Part shown: piece by piece, positions 33,141-45,687 of the stretch
Layout: the number at the start of each line of letters is the position of its first letter
Numbering within the stretch: position 1 is the first letter of the stretch
Assembly: GCF_019393635.1 (NCBI RefSeq)
Contig: NC_057861.1
Coordinates: 377,504,315-377,568,314, forward strand
Reading direction: 5' to 3'
From: Dromiciops gliroides
Taxonomy: Eukaryota; Chordata; Mammalia; Microbiotheria; Microbiotheriidae
Length of the DNA stretch: 64,000 nt
Translations under genes and position numbers: made by a program
Notes under the pieces: model-generated
Seen by the model: the letters and a program-made list of their open reading frames with translations, nothing else
Told to the model about the DNA's origin: nothing
The model's database searches: none

Positions 33141-35895
33141 ATGTCTCTACAATCTCATCTATCAGAAAGATTTAAACAGATACATGGAACACAACTTGTT
33201 TGAAGATCACCTTTAAGAAAGCATTTTGTAATAACAATTTTCTTTCTGCAATCAATAACTAGAAAAGCCAGTGGGAACTTATATTCTTGGACTTATCAGT
33301 AAGTTGTATGATACAGGAATTGTGTTCTGTTGTAGAAACTTATCAAAGAAACTTTGTCTTACCCTTCCTCAAATGTTGATTAAGGATGTTTTGCACATGC
33401 AGTATAAGTACTTTTGAGTTTAATATGAGCATCTGATGATCAGTGCTGAGTCCCATCCTAAGTAGATACGGTGCATTTGTTTAATACATTTTGATTGAAA
33501 GTTTGATTGATTTATAGGTTACTTAAGCAATGGAATCCAAATATTGTGGTTCTACCACTGTCACTAAGAAAAGTAGTTCACTATATAAATGCTATGAAAT
33601 GCAGTACATTTCAAAACTGTTACTTCTAGTTTTATCCTCAGTTACTCATAGGGTGGTCTGGCTTTGGCTGATTTTATGCCAACTTCATTGTATATTTACT
33701 TTCATCCTTTTGTAATTTGATAAGACCGATTTTCATTCCTAATCCCATATAATTGTGCCCCAAGTGAGCTTATATACTAATCCTATATTGTTCTATACAA
33801 TCATGATTTTCTAAGAAATAAAGTTATTACAGGTTACAGTGATTTCTAGGTCATTTAGGCTGACATGTTGTGGACAGATGTGTAATATACTTGCATCAAA
33901 AAGCAGTAATGATATTAAATATTTGACAACTTACATTGGAAGTACTCTAGTCATAAAGAGCATCATCTTACTCTCCCTTCCCTTAAAAAAAAAAACAGAA
34001 AAAAAACCACCACCAACAACAAAAAAACTTTGATCAAATATTTCAGGTCACAAGAAAGGCTATAAATGTAATATTCAAAAGAAAATTCATACATGTGTCT
34101 ATTGGCTTAAATTTTATATCAATACTAAAAATGGGGAATATTTCATGGAGCACTTAAAAAATAAAATTTAAATGTTAGGGCATAAAAATCAGGGCCAGGG
34201 TAGTATCATTTAAAAAAAAAATAAATTGGCTTTTTATGTCCATGCTTTACAATACTGAATCAGAATACCTATTTTTTTATTCTCACACTAAATATAGTAT
34301 TTCATCTTACAGCAATTTTGGTCCAGGAGACATAAACCCTACTTATAGGAAAAGTAGAATAGTGTGTTCCAAATGCAACTTAAGTCCCCAGTAGGATTAT
34401 ATTTTTATAAAACTGTAAGTAACTTTCTTCTGTAGTATCTGTTCATTGCTTACATGACTAGGACATATCCATAAATAATTTTTATACATGATGCCATGTT
34501 GGTTCAAAAGGTGTTTTGCTCTCTGCCTCTATAGAATTACTCTATACTCCTGTAGGGCTGATTTAAATGCAGTAAACTATTAAGTTAATAAGAGCTCCAG
34601 TGATTTTTGAAGAGGTATATAAGAGCCAGGGAGGCAAGAGAAGAATTTAGTATAAAGTGATTATGCATAATTTGATCAGAATTAAGGGCCTGATATTTCA
34701 TCAAGCCTGATTTTTTGTTAGATAAATTGGCTTTTAGTTATAACAGTGACTTTCAAAGGAGTTTAACATGCATACAACATAATAAACATTAGATTTATAG
34801 GAAGAGCTGATGACTTAAGTAACAAAGATGCATTCCATCTCTGAAATAATTATTAAATTAATTTTAAGCAAGGTAGAGGATACTAGGCTAACACACAGGG
34901 GAGATAGGATTACCTAGTGGGTGGACCTAAATTAGAGTAACTTGTATTAACAATTGAAAAATGATTTAAAATCTGATAAAATTAATTAAAATTAGACTTT
35001 AATCAATGAATTAAACCAATTATGATGTCAGAGTACAAAAGCAATAAGAAAACAAAAAGATTTTAATCAAAGATCATAAATCTGTCAGTCAACTCTAGCA
35101 TTTAATATATTTAATAATCCATGAACCTTAATGAAAATAAATTATTTAAACATGTTCTCATCTTCATTGGACTTTGCAGAAATAATTATAAAATGTAAAT
35201 ATTGATGACTTTAAGAAATCTTGCATAATCCATAGAACAGTAGGATTTTGCTTTTGACTACTATATTGCATTAATATGAAAAATCATTTTAATTATTAAT
35301 TATCCCAATATAAATTGGCTAGAAGGGTTATTAATTTTCCAGTTCATTCTACAATTATTCTATTTGAGTATACCTAGACTGAGATTTACTAGACAAGTAA
35401 AAAGCTGTAGAAGATAGGCAAATTTAATATCACATCCAATGTTACAACTAAAATCTAATTGTTAAATTATTAAATCCCTATCTTCATTTTAATATTCAAA
35501 AGATAAATAACCTCATCAGAGCTGGCTTTCCCCCTACAGATAGAGATCATTCCCCAACTATGATTTAGTTGATGTGCATTCTCCCTAAATTGTAGTGACC
35601 AAAAATATGTTTTTTCCCCTGATGTTCAACCTTCCAATCCTGAGTCCTTTTTTAAAAATTTATTTAGGCCTGAGATAGAAATTCATCACTGGGTTTATAT
35701 TCAAAGGTTTTCTGGTTTGATAGAACTCTCCAGAACATAGTGCTTTCTAGTACTCAGTTTGAGAACCAAAGGTGATCCTACAATAATAAATTCATTGAAT
35801 CTTAAAGTTGAACACATATCAAGGATGACATGAGACAAGTTATTTAAATAATTTGAAAGTCTTAAAGTGAGGGAAGAGGAGAAAGGGAATAAGTA
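33141..35895. other. Repeat-poor AT-rich interval
   Basis: About 2.7 kb with no L1, SINE or LTR that I can recognise, unusual for this window. It is rich in TAATTA/ATTAAT-type homeodomain cores and has a perfect 12-bp palindrome ATTATGCATAAT (34,660-34,671). No coding frame of interest. It may be conserved noncoding DNA, but conservation cannot be judged from one sequence. Confidence 0.45.
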
Positions 35896-36110
35896 TATAT
35901 AGCACCTATTATCAACCAGGTATTGTGCTAAATACTTTACAAATGTTATAGCATTTGATTCTCACAACAATTGTACAAGGTAGGTGATATTATTATCTCC
36001 ATTTCACAATTGAGGAAACTCAAGCAGAAAGAGGTTAAGTTACAAGTCTAAGGTCATATAGTTAGTAAGTGACTAATGAGAGATGTGACCTCTGGTCTTC
36101 TTTACTCCAG
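35896..36110 (+). mobile_element. MIR SINE, nearly complete
   Basis: Reads in MIR order: 'tatagcacctattatcaacc', 'tattgtgctaaatactttac', 'ttctcacaacaattgtacaa', 'atctccatttcacaattgag', 'gaggttaagttacaagtcta'. This is the best MIR copy in the window. Confidence 0.85.
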
Positions 36111-36111
36111 G

Positions 36112-36112
36112 C

Positions 36113-36152
<40 letters not shown>

Positions 36153-36154
36153 CG

Positions 36155-36244
<90 letters not shown>
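36112..36244. repeat. (CTGT)n(CTAT)n(CTGT)n microsatellite
   Basis: A compound tetranucleotide block: CTGT units, a short CCGT part, CTAT units, then CTGT again, about 133 bases. The 60- and 90-codon frames over it are repeat artefacts. Confidence 0.97.
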
Positions 36245-36498
36245 ATTCTAGTCCTGTTCTCTCTGAGGAGAGCTGGGTGTCATCAAGCACCTACTTCCTA
36301 TGCTTCCTGGCAGGAATCAATATCTCCTTTAGGAAAGGTGGGGAGTGATGAAAGTAGACATTCCTATACTGCCTCCATTTGAGTCATGAAACAATAGGCC
36401 TCCCCATATGTGAGGTACTATATAGCAACATATCTAGCTATCTTTCTAATATTTATCTATATTGCTTAAATTTTAAGAACTTGCATGAAGGAATGGAA
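36245..36498. other. Unassigned
   Basis: No feature recognised. Confidence 0.4.
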
Positions 36499-36865
36499 TA
36501 GTAAATCTCAATTTTGGAGACTTTGACTCCACTACTGACCAATAGTAAAGCCCCACCCAACACTGGTCAACAGCAAGTTCCCACTCACGTGACCTCCCAG
36601 CAGAGGCTCCTTCTGGGGCAAACCAGCAGCCAAAGGCTCCAACCCTTAGCAGATCTCAACAAAAATACCCTTTTAGGGCCTGGTAACAGAAGCACTGAGT
36701 TACCATATCAACCCAGCAGCAGAACCCCTACACTTCGGCATATTGGAAACAAAATTACTTTTCCAGGGCCTGCTCTTAGAGAGGCTCTGCTAATAGAGCA
36801 AACCAGCAGCAGGCCAGCACTGCTGGGGCCACCAACAATAAGATCACTCCTCCAGGGCCATTTTA
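36499..36865 (+). repeat. GC-rich block with 90-bp periodicity
   Basis: The word ACCAGCAGC or ACCCAGCAGC recurs at 36,621, 36,711 and 36,801, exactly 90 bases apart, and AGGGCC recurs near 36,675, 36,775 and 36,854. The block is much richer in G+C than its flanks. A 118-codon plus frame (36,514-36,870) runs through it, rich in Q, P, L and T, with no recognised domain. It may be degraded minisatellite, or a leader or gag-like piece of a retroelement. Unidentified. Confidence 0.55.
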
Positions 36866-37235
36866 TTTAGATTGTCAAATTTATTTGCATATAATTAGGC
36901 AAAATAGTTGTTAATAACTGTCTTAATTTCCTCTTCATTGGTGGTAAGTTCTCCCCTTTCATTTTGGATACGAGTAATTTGATTTTCTACTTTCCTTTTT
37001 TTGATCAAATTAACCAATGGTTTATCTATTTTATTGGATTCTTTTCATAAAACCAGCTTCTAGTTTTATTTATTATTTCAATTATTTTCTTTCAATTTTA
37101 TTGATATCTCCTTTGATTTTCAGGATTTCAAATTTGGCATTTAGTTGGGGATTTTTAATTTGTTCATTTTCTAGTTTTTTTAGTTGCATACCCATTTCAT
37201 TGATCTGCTTTTTCTCTCTTTTACCTTTCTTCATC
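36866..37235 (-). mobile_element. L1-h: ORF2 fragment
   Basis: Collinear with about 24,840-25,200 of L1-f (the linker upstream of RT), for example 'ttgatcaaattaaccaatgg' and 'tttcataaaaccagcttcta'. Confidence 0.85.
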
Positions 37236-37864
37236 TAGTATTTATCACATGGCCTTGCACAGTGACATTTAATAAGTTTTAGCTAAGTGACTGAATTGTT
37301 GTTGTACTATGAGCAAGTCACACTCTCTAAGACTAAATTCCAGAAAAGTTGCTAACCAATTTTTGTAGAGCCACTAATGAAATGCCAAGTTTGGCTGATT
37401 TTGTTTTTAATCACAATGTATGAAAAAATAGAAATACAAGCCATTATATAAGACATATAAATGGCAAAGGCAATAAGTCATGGACTTTTAAAGCCTCAAA
37501 AGGTCATTGACTACCAGTGTGGACAGAGGTGGTTTTAGAGAGGAGACAAGACTCATTCTGGATTTGGGTGAGTTGATAAGATTCAACTTCTGGAAAATGG
37601 AAAATAGAGGGAAAACATTTAAGTAAAAAATAAGACAGGAACTAATTTGTAGAGGGAGAAATGAATAAACTCCCAGGAAAAAAAAATGAATAGACCCATT
37701 TAGGTAAAGAGAAAGTCAAAGAAAATGATGATATTAAACAATATTTCATCAAATAATAATGGTACTTTGGAAGCACTATTTAACCTTCCTGAATTACCAC
37801 TAAAAAGTCATCAAATTCTTCCAAAAACTTAGATTAGACTGCAAGGCTCTCAACTACAGTATAT
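37236..37864. other. Unassigned
   Basis: No recognised element. Confidence 0.4.
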
Positions 37865-38310
37865 TGCCTGAAATGATGAGCAGGATGGTTTCATGAAAAC
37901 CTGGGAATTCTTATGTGAACTGATGCATAGGCAAGTAATTAGAACCAGAAGAACACTATACACAGTAACAGCAATATTGTAATAATGATCAACCATCATC
38001 AAGGAAACAATTTAAGACAATTCTAAAGTGCTCATGAAAAAAAAAATATTATCCACATCCAGAGAGAACTGACAAACTTTGAATGCAGATTGAAGCATAC
38101 TTGTTTAACTTTTTTTTAATTTTTCTTGTCTTTTTGCATATTTTCTTTTACAAAATGACTAATATGCAAATATGTTTGTATGATTTTATACGATGATTAA
38201 TATCATATCCTTTTCTTTCTGAAGGGGTGGGGAATGGATGGGAGAAAAGAATTTTCAAAATGTAACTGCAAAATATTTAAGAAATTAAAATAAATAAACT
38301 TAAAAAATAA
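37865..38310 (+). mobile_element. L1-i: 5'-truncated L1 3' end
   Basis: 'aaatgatgagcaggatggtt' and 'agaaccagaagaacactata' are the ORF2 C-terminus, followed by 3' UTR and an A-rich end (aaataaataaac). Confidence 0.8.
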
Positions 38311-38394
38311 AGTATATAGTCTGGAATAAGTGGCTTGAAATTCAATTACATGTTTTCTTTTTAAAACACCACTCATCCATTGCTCTCCCACTAA

Positions 38395-38665
38395 AAAGCA
38401 CAAGGGATATAACACTAGATCTAGAATTAGGAATACCTAAGTTCAAATATTATCACAGACATTTACCAACTTTGCTCTCCTTGCTAAGAGTCTTTAAACA
38501 CTGGTGCCTGAGTTTTGTTACATTTTGTCTTTTTTTTTTCCCCCAATCTGGAAAATGGGGAAAACAATACCTTTCTTATAGGGGTTGTGTTAGGATCAAG
38601 TGAGATAAAATTTAGAAAGTGCTTTGCAAACCTTAAACCAGTATATAAATGCTGACTATTAGCTA
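38395..38665 (+). mobile_element. CORE-SINE
   Basis: 'ggaatacctaagttcaaata' (tRNA part), 'aatctggaaaatggggaaaa', 'ggggttgtgttaggatcaag' and 'aagtgctttgcaaaccttaa' occur in CORE-SINE order. Confidence 0.75.
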
Positions 38666-39366
38666 TCAATTCACATAAATTTGTTAATCTTATTACCTAT
38701 TCATCTTGATTTAAAAAGATGTTTCTCTGTTATATTCCTTTTGAAATAGAAAATGTGACCAAAATAAATTTTAAATGTAATTCTGATCTTTTAATCGTGC
38801 AATTTTGTTCTTAGTAGTCTGGGTTAGTCTGACACAAAATGTTCCTTGGAAAATCATATTGATTATTATTAGCAACATGCTCTTATCAATATATTTAAAA
38901 CAGTTTATTTTTTCATGCATAAAAATGAAACTTAGAAATGTGCACTTTTTAGCCAATTAACAGAAAATTATGTGTGGTAAACCAATGTCCAATTTAAGTG
39001 TACATCATCAAGTGGCTTCATTTTTTCAGGAACTTGAAAGCATCATCTATGAAATGTGTTAACTGATATTTCTTTTCATTCTTTCACTAATTAATGTGAT
39101 ATACCTTTTTCAAATATGATGTAACCATGAATTTGGAACATTTCTAGTTTCAATTTTTCCATATTGTGCCTGTGAATACCCTAAAATAATACCTAAAAAG
39201 TAGCACTGAGATGACTTTGGCCATTTATTGTTAATCTTTAAATCGGGATTCTTGTCTTAAAAATGCTAATTTAATTGTCCTTACAGCTAACAATGAATTT
39301 TTTTGGCTTTTGCAACATATTTGAAACTGAATAATTTAGGGTTTTTGTCATTTAAAATTTATGATG
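38666..39366. other. Unassigned
   Basis: AT-rich, nothing recognised. Confidence 0.4.
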
Positions 39367-39378
39367 CAACATGTATAC

Positions 39379-39549
39379 TTTTTTTGGGTTTTGGGGTTTT
39401 TTTGGGTTTTTTGTTAGGCAATGAGGATTAAGTGCCTTGCCCATGGTCACACAGTTAGTAAATGTCAAGTGCCTGAGGCTGGATTTTAACTCGGGTCCTC
39501 CTGAATCCAGGGCCAGTACTTTATCCAATGTGCCACCTAGCTGCCTCCA
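39379..39549 (-). mobile_element. tRNA-derived SINE
   Basis: Minus-strand copy with perfect 12-bp duplication CAACATGTATAC (39,367-39,378 and 39,550-39,561). Its tail side is a (TTTTGGG)-like run. Confidence 0.94.
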
Positions 39550-39779
39550 CAACATGTATACATTTTAACCCACTCCAAAGCACCCTTCTTAAGTTTCTCA
39601 TTTCTTTCCAGTGTACCAATGTATTTCTACTCAACAATCTCAACCCTTCTGTCATACTTCACCTTTTCCTTACTCCTCAAAATTATTTTTCTATTTATTC
39701 TTCATTCTACCTTAACAAAATATTCCATCTTTACTTCTATACACTCATATGACCCATCATACCATTTTAGACACTGATT

Positions 39780-40270
39780 GCCTCATACGTGAATTGTTGT
39801 AATAATTTCTTAATTGGTTTCCCTGTATCCTTTCGTTTCCCTTTCCAGTCTATATTGACATAGCTAAAAAAAACATATTTCAAATTATAAGTCTGACCAT
39901 GTTAGTCATGTTCAAGCATTTTAAATAACTTCTAATTACCTCAACAATAAAGTACAAATTTATCTGTATGGCAAAAAATCCTTCACAGTCTGGATGCCAC
40001 TTATACTGATTTACCATTACTGTTGCTTATGTTATAATTGGCCTTTCTGTCATTTATTTTTTGTGTATGACATTTCAGCCCCAATCACCTTGCCTTTGAA
40101 GAGGTTGTGCCATGCCTAAAATTCACTCCTGCTTTATCACCATCCTGCAGAATTCCTAGAATCCTTCAGAGTTAAAACTCGGAAACCACCTATTTTGGGA
40201 ATTATTTCTCAACCCCCCCCCCCCATAGTAGTTTTCTCCTTTAAAACACACACTCATTTTCTATGTACAA
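39780..40270 (+). mobile_element. Ancient LINE (L2/L3-CR1 type) fragment
   Basis: 'taatttcttaattggtttcc', 'gtctgaccatgttagtcatg', 'caacaataaagtacaaattt' and 'tccttcacagtctggatgcc' match a widespread mammalian LINE 3' region in order. A C run sits at 40,211-40,224. Family not certain. Confidence 0.5.
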
Positions 40271-40773
40271 TATGAATATGTTTATATAACATAAAGTTTA
40301 TATATTGATTATTATTAACAACATACTTTCATTAAGAGATATAAAACTTGCTTTAATATTCTTTCACACAGGAAAATGCAAATTTGGGTCAATTGACTGC
40401 CAAAAATGTGTGATAAACTGATGAACATCTTAAATTTACATATTCTTGTGGCTGCATATTTCTATACATTGTGTTCTTCTCCAGTAGAATATACATTTCT
40501 TGATATGAGGAACTGATTTTATTAGGAGAATGGATTTCAGGAAGTCATTGAATATCTAATATCCATCATGCAATATTATCCTAACAATTTTTAAAAATTT
40601 ATTTTTCATCATCATCATTTATTTATTTTTCATTAAAATTGAATTGAATCATTATTTTAGGGGCAGGAGTAATGAAAATAATAGCAATAATTTATTGATT
40701 CTATCAGTAATTGCATTTTTTTTGAAGTTTACATTTTTAACTTTTCATGTAATTGTTATTCAAAGTATCTTTC
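40271..40773. other. Unassigned
   Basis: No feature recognised. Confidence 0.4.
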
Positions 40774-40916
40774 GGGGCAGCTAGGTGGCACAGTGGATAA
40801 AGCACTGGCCCTGGAGTCAGGAGGACCTGAGTTCAAATCCGACTTCAGACACATAACACTTACTAGCTGTGTGACCCTGGACAAGTCACTTAACCCCAAT
40901 TGCCTCACCAAAAAAA
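40774..40916 (+). mobile_element. tRNA-derived SINE
   Basis: Well-preserved plus copy starting GGGGCAGCTAGGTGGCACAG with B-box GAGTTCAAATCC and a short A tail. No clear duplication. Confidence 0.95.
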
Positions 40917-41420
40917 TTAAAATAGCTTTGGTCTTTTTTGAAGTCATGCTTTTTTCTTTCACACAATTGGAGGTGCTAGAGCCTGAGATTTAGAGAATTT
41001 TTAGATTGATTTACTATTTACTGATAACATGAAAAGAAGACAGAAGTACCATATTATAGTTTTGCCCAGTTATCACCATGTGTTCTCTACTTTTGATAGT
41101 TATTTCTTTAGTTTTCTATATTTATTTTCATGCCATAAAAGTATTATTAGGAGAATAAGAAGTTGTTGACTTCCATTTTATTCTTTTGGTACTGGAGGAA
41201 ATAAGCTATAATCCCACTTAAGAGAAAGAGTTGGCAGCAGAAATATGAGGAAGATACAAGAATTCCCCAGGGTGTTGGTTGGGGTTTTTAAAAGGAATCT
41301 GCCAACTGAGTAAATTAGAAATGAAATTATACTGAGAATATAGGGTATCAATGGATAAATGTATGCTTTTCCCTCTTCCTTTTCCTCCTTTTCAAAACAT
41401 CTGCTATTTATTTTTTAAGG
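40917..41420. other. Unassigned
   Basis: No feature recognised. Confidence 0.4.
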
Positions 41421-41424
41421 TTCA

Positions 41425-43405
41425 TAGTTAGTGACAAGTGGAATATCAGGTCCCAGGTAGTTCATCCCATTCACATTCAGTTATTTTTGATAACAGTTTA
41501 TTTTCTTCAATAATATCCTCTTCTATTTTTTCCCTTTTTCTCTCCTTTTCTTCTGACTCTCTCTTAAAGTCTGTTTTGCTTCTGACCATTGCCTTTCTTT
41601 ATTCACTCTTACTTTTATTGCTCCTCCTTTCTCTTAACCCCTTACCTCATTATATCTTTGTTGGGTAAGATAGAGATTTTGGTTACCAATTAAATATACG
41701 TGTAGGTGTAGGTGTATACACATATATTCACATATATACATGCAGAAATATATGCACACATATGCATATAAATACATATATATGCATATACACATATGTC
41801 TTCATGTTTTATGTATATGTATATATATAATTATATATACATATGTATATGTATATATATAATTATTCTCTCTTTGATATAATTTAGTTGGTGGTGGGGT
41901 TCAAAAATTGCTCCCAATTCACCATTTTTTCCAACACTGTAAAAGCTATTCCTTGTGAATTTCATTTTTGTGAAATAATGTTCAACATTCTCCTTCTCCA
42001 TTTCTTATGAACCCCTCTTTCTCACTTATCCACTTTTTACAAGATCATTCCCATGCATTCTGCATATGTATGTTTCTAATTTTCCTTATAAAGGCAAAGT
42101 TCTTAGAAATTATATGTATCATCTTCCTATATTGAAATATAATCAGTTTAACCTTATTAAGTCCCTTATGATTTCTCTTTCATTTCTATCATTTTTTGTT
42201 TCTCTGGTCTTATATTTAAAAGTCAAATTTTCTATTCTGCTCTGGTCTTTTCATCAGGAATGTTTATAAGTCCTCAATTTCATTAAATATACTTTTTTTT
42301 TTTCTATTAAAGGATTATACTCAGTTTTGCTGAGTAGAGTCTTGGTTGTAATCCCTGATCTTTTGCCTTCCAGAATGTCATATTCCAACCCTTTTTCTTC
42401 TCTAATATTGTAGCTTCTAGATATAATGATATCCTGACTATAGCTTCCCAGTATTTAAATAGATTCATTCTGACTGCTTTAAGTATTTTCTCTGAACTAG
42501 TAGCTCTAGAAGTTAGCTATGATCTTTCTGAAAGGTTTAATTTTGGTATCTCTTTCAGGTGGTGATGGATATATTCTTTCAATTTCTATATTATCCACTG
42601 GTTTGAGAATATCAGGGCAGTTTTCCTTGATAAGTTCTTGCAATATGATATCTCTGCCTTTTCCTTTAATCCCCTCAATTTATTTTCTAGGTCTGTTGTT
42701 TTTGCTCTGCTATTTGTGGCGGTTTGGAACTTTTGATTGCCTCCTAGATGTTATGATGTGGAAAGTGGTATGGTTAATATTCTCCTGGTCTGTACTTTGG
42801 CCCTTATGAAGGATGCTCCCCTGATCCCTTGAAATTAAAATCAATACTACTCCTTGGGTTTCTTGCTCCGCTAGGAGCAGAATTGATACTGCTACTCAGC
42901 ATCTATGATCACTTGTGAACAAAAGCAATACTGCTTATCAGGGTCCCTGCTTGCTCTTGACCAAAAGTGTTCTTCTCTCCCTTGTAACCATGACCCAGAA
43001 ATATGGATAGGTAATGGAGTTGCCAAAGAGCATCTGGTTCTGCACCCAGTGCTAACACATGGGTCTCCTATAAACTCATTCTGATCAGTTACCATGATAT
43101 TTTACTTTTTATTTTTCTTTCTTGAGAACTCCTGAAGCTGTTGCTTCTGTCGTCACCACCTACTCTAACCATTGTGTTTCATCAATATGGTCTTCAGCTC
43201 AGCTTCCTCCCCCATGTCAAAGATCTATCCTTTTGACTTTCCAACTTGTGTTGGACTAGAAGAATGTGTAAACCCCAACCTTTTGCTGCTTCTGCAACTC
43301 CAAAATTCAATTTGAAGTTTTATTTTAAAGTCGTTGGAAGGGAAATGGTAGGATAGCTCAACTGAATGCTTCTTCTACTCCCCAATCTTGACTCTTGCCC
43401 AGGAA
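41425..43405 (-). mobile_element. L1-j: 5' half of an L1
   Basis: From right: 5' end near 43,405 (cccaatcttgactcttgccc on plus), 5' UTR (about 42,700-43,405), ORF1 (about 42,160-42,700) and inter-ORF spacer (about 41,425-42,160). ORF2 and 3' UTR are absent. A TATA/ACAT-rich tract sits at 41,700-41,870. All frames broken. Confidence 0.75.
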
Positions 43406-43439
43406 GACTAAGATAATGCAATAGAATAAAACATTATAA

Positions 43440-43600
43440 CCAGTGATAAAAGTTTGGATAAGTAGTTTTAAGCCAGATTATGGAGGGCCCTAAATGCCAA
43501 TTTAAAGAGTTTTCATTTTATCCCAGAAAAACTAGGTAGAAAATGAAGGGGGTTTTGTTTGATTTGTTCTCTTTTGTGGTCTTGCTTTGTTCTATTTTTA
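43440..43600 (-). mobile_element. L2 LINE fragment
   Basis: 'agccagattatggagggccc', 'taaatgccaatttaaagagt' and 'tttcattttatccca' are antisense L2 words. Confidence 0.5.
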
Positions 43601-44131
43601 TAGAAAAATCATTTACCAAAACATTTTAGTAATATTTTGCAACAACTTTCTGAAGGATGATGTTGAAAAATAATCAAGACTTCCAATTAAGAGGCTTTGA
43701 CATGTGCAAAAATGCCTTCTTCATGAAGTGCTTCTCAGGGATTCTTCATGTACCCACATAATAGAAAGATCTTCTTGTCATTGGTTTAAGGATTTCAGCA
43801 CCTTATACTTGCAAACTGCATCAGGATATACTGCTGTAGACTTCATCTTTGTTTGGTGGTTGAGATCAAGAAAAGTGACAATAGCAGAAGAGTAATAACT
43901 CTTGGAATTATACTTTTTTCTATCCTAGTATGATAAAAGTTTCTCAAGGCTCTTACTTATCCCATTAATCTTAGGAATAACCAGCACTGCTCTGTAATAA
44001 TTTTAGGTAAAAATCTTAGTCCCCTTAAGCTTTCCTCTCCTTCCTATGAAAACATCTAAAGGGCCTCATAGATGTAGATCATTAATACTTAAAGATATAC
44101 AGATGGAAATGAAATTTAATATCATCTATAA
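43601..44131. other. Unassigned
   Basis: Nothing recognised. Confidence 0.4.
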
Positions 44132-44272
44132 CAGTAGGAATCAAAGTGTGGTTTAGAAACTTTTTCCTGGCATACTCAAGGTCAAAATCATTTTCATAAC
44201 AATACTAAGATGTTTTAATTTCTAATACAACATTGAAATACAAGAACTATGTAAATGAAAGCTTGTGTGTGT

Positions 44273-44312
<40 letters not shown>

Positions 44313-44367
44313 TCTTCAGTATAAAGACGTGCTAAGGCAAAAAAGAAAAAGAAAAAAAAAACCACTG
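44132..44367 (+). mobile_element. hAT-Charlie-like MITE
   Basis: Begins CAGTAGGAATCAAAGTGTGG, has the hAT words 'caaggtcaaaatcattttca' and 'ataacaatactaagatgttt', and ends ACCACTG. The 8-bp flanks ATCTATAA (44,124-44,131) and ATCTAGAA (44,368-44,375) match at seven positions, the hAT signature. A GT microsatellite (44,264-44,310) has expanded inside. No transposase frame. Confidence 0.8.
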
Positions 44368-44423
44368 ATCTAGAACAACTTCTTAACTCCTTTATTATAG
44401 AGATGGAGAAAGTGAGTTTAAGT

Positions 44424-44574
44424 TCTTTTTAATTTTTTTTTTCAGGACAATGAGGGTTAAGTGGCTTGCCCAAGGTCACACAAATAGTAAGTGTCAAGTG
44501 TCTGAAGCTGGATTTCAACTCAGGTCCTCCTGAATCTAGGGCCGATGCTTTATCCACTGTACCATCTAGCTGCT
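44424..44574 (-). mobile_element. tRNA-derived SINE
   Basis: Minus-strand copy, moderately diverged (tttcaactcaggtcctcctg), with T-rich tail side. Confidence 0.9.
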
Positions 44575-44705
44575 CAAACAAAATGAGTTGCAGAAAAATG
44601 AAGTGATTAGCCCAAAGACATCCTGGCTGTAAGTACCAAGGCTAAGATTTAAATTCAAGTCATCTAATTCCAAATCCATTGTTCTTTTTACTCTACAGCA
44701 GGTAC
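44575..44705 (+). mobile_element. MIR/CORE-SINE remnant
   Basis: 'aagtgattagcccaaagaca', 'aagatttaaattcaagtcat' and 'ccattgttctttttactcta' are in MIR 3' order. Confidence 0.5.
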
Positions 44706-45231
44706 CTTCTTTAGCATATAGGGAATTTCCTAGGCTAATTGAACCCAGATTACTATTCCTACATAGATTGGAACATAAGCTCACTGTATTTTGATTTTGG
44801 AAATACACTTTAGCATGTAAAAGTGGTTGGGGAACTGTGATGATTCCATTTCTTGGTAGCATTCTTTGGAATTTGTAAAACAAATAAGGCTAGAGAAAAC
44901 CAATAGAGAAAATAGAGGAAACTGCTAGGTAGCTGAAGAAGAAATAATTTTAATGAACATTATATATGCTTCTTTAACAACTGCTAACATTAATCTTAGC
45001 TCTGTGAAAATTATTATAATCGAATATCCAAAGATGATGAAATGGAGGTTTATGGTAGAAAAATGACTAGCATGGTATTACATAGTAAATTACTAGCTGC
45101 ACCATGATTAAAACAAATAGCCCTTCTATTTATAGCCAGTTTCTTGGCCATATTAGCAATTTCCACTTTGAAGACTTTACTTTGACTTCAAGAAAAATCA
45201 CCTTGCCTTACTAGACATTTTCCATCCTACT
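44706..45231. other. Unassigned
   Basis: No feature recognised. Confidence 0.4.
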
Positions 45232-45375
45232 TTTTTTTTTGGTGGGGCAGTTGGTGTTAAGTGACTTGTCCAGGGTCACACAGCTAGTGTTAAGTGTCTG
45301 AGACCAAATTTGAACTCAGGTACTCCTGAATCCAGGGCTGGTGCTCTATTTACTGTGCCACCTAGCTGCCCCCCC
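45232..45375 (-). mobile_element. tRNA-derived SINE
   Basis: Minus-strand copy lacking one 8-base AGTAAGTG unit. Confidence 0.93.
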
Positions 45376-45687
45376 CATTATACTTTTAAAGTCATGATAA
45401 TATTTTGTCTCATTTATTGATTGCTCTCATTATTTCAACTATTTTCTTAGTTAAAGTTTGCAATAAAAAGGACAGAGTAAGTAACTTTTGTTTGTCGAAT
45501 TTTTCAGGTAATTATTTTTTGTTTTTGTTTTTTTTCCATTATATAGAGGAACTCATATACCAAAAATAATTGATCAAATTTTAATAATTACAATGACAAC
45601 AAAAAGTTGTACTTCAAGTATCATTAAGTATTTTTTTACTATGATACTAACCGGTTACATAACTATATTTTACAACCTCAGATTTTA
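45376..45687. other. Unassigned
   Basis: No feature recognised. Confidence 0.4.

Noticed and set aside
36069..36348. 60- and 90-codon frames rich in SVCL/YLSI
   Set aside because: They are readings of the CTGT/CTAT microsatellite.
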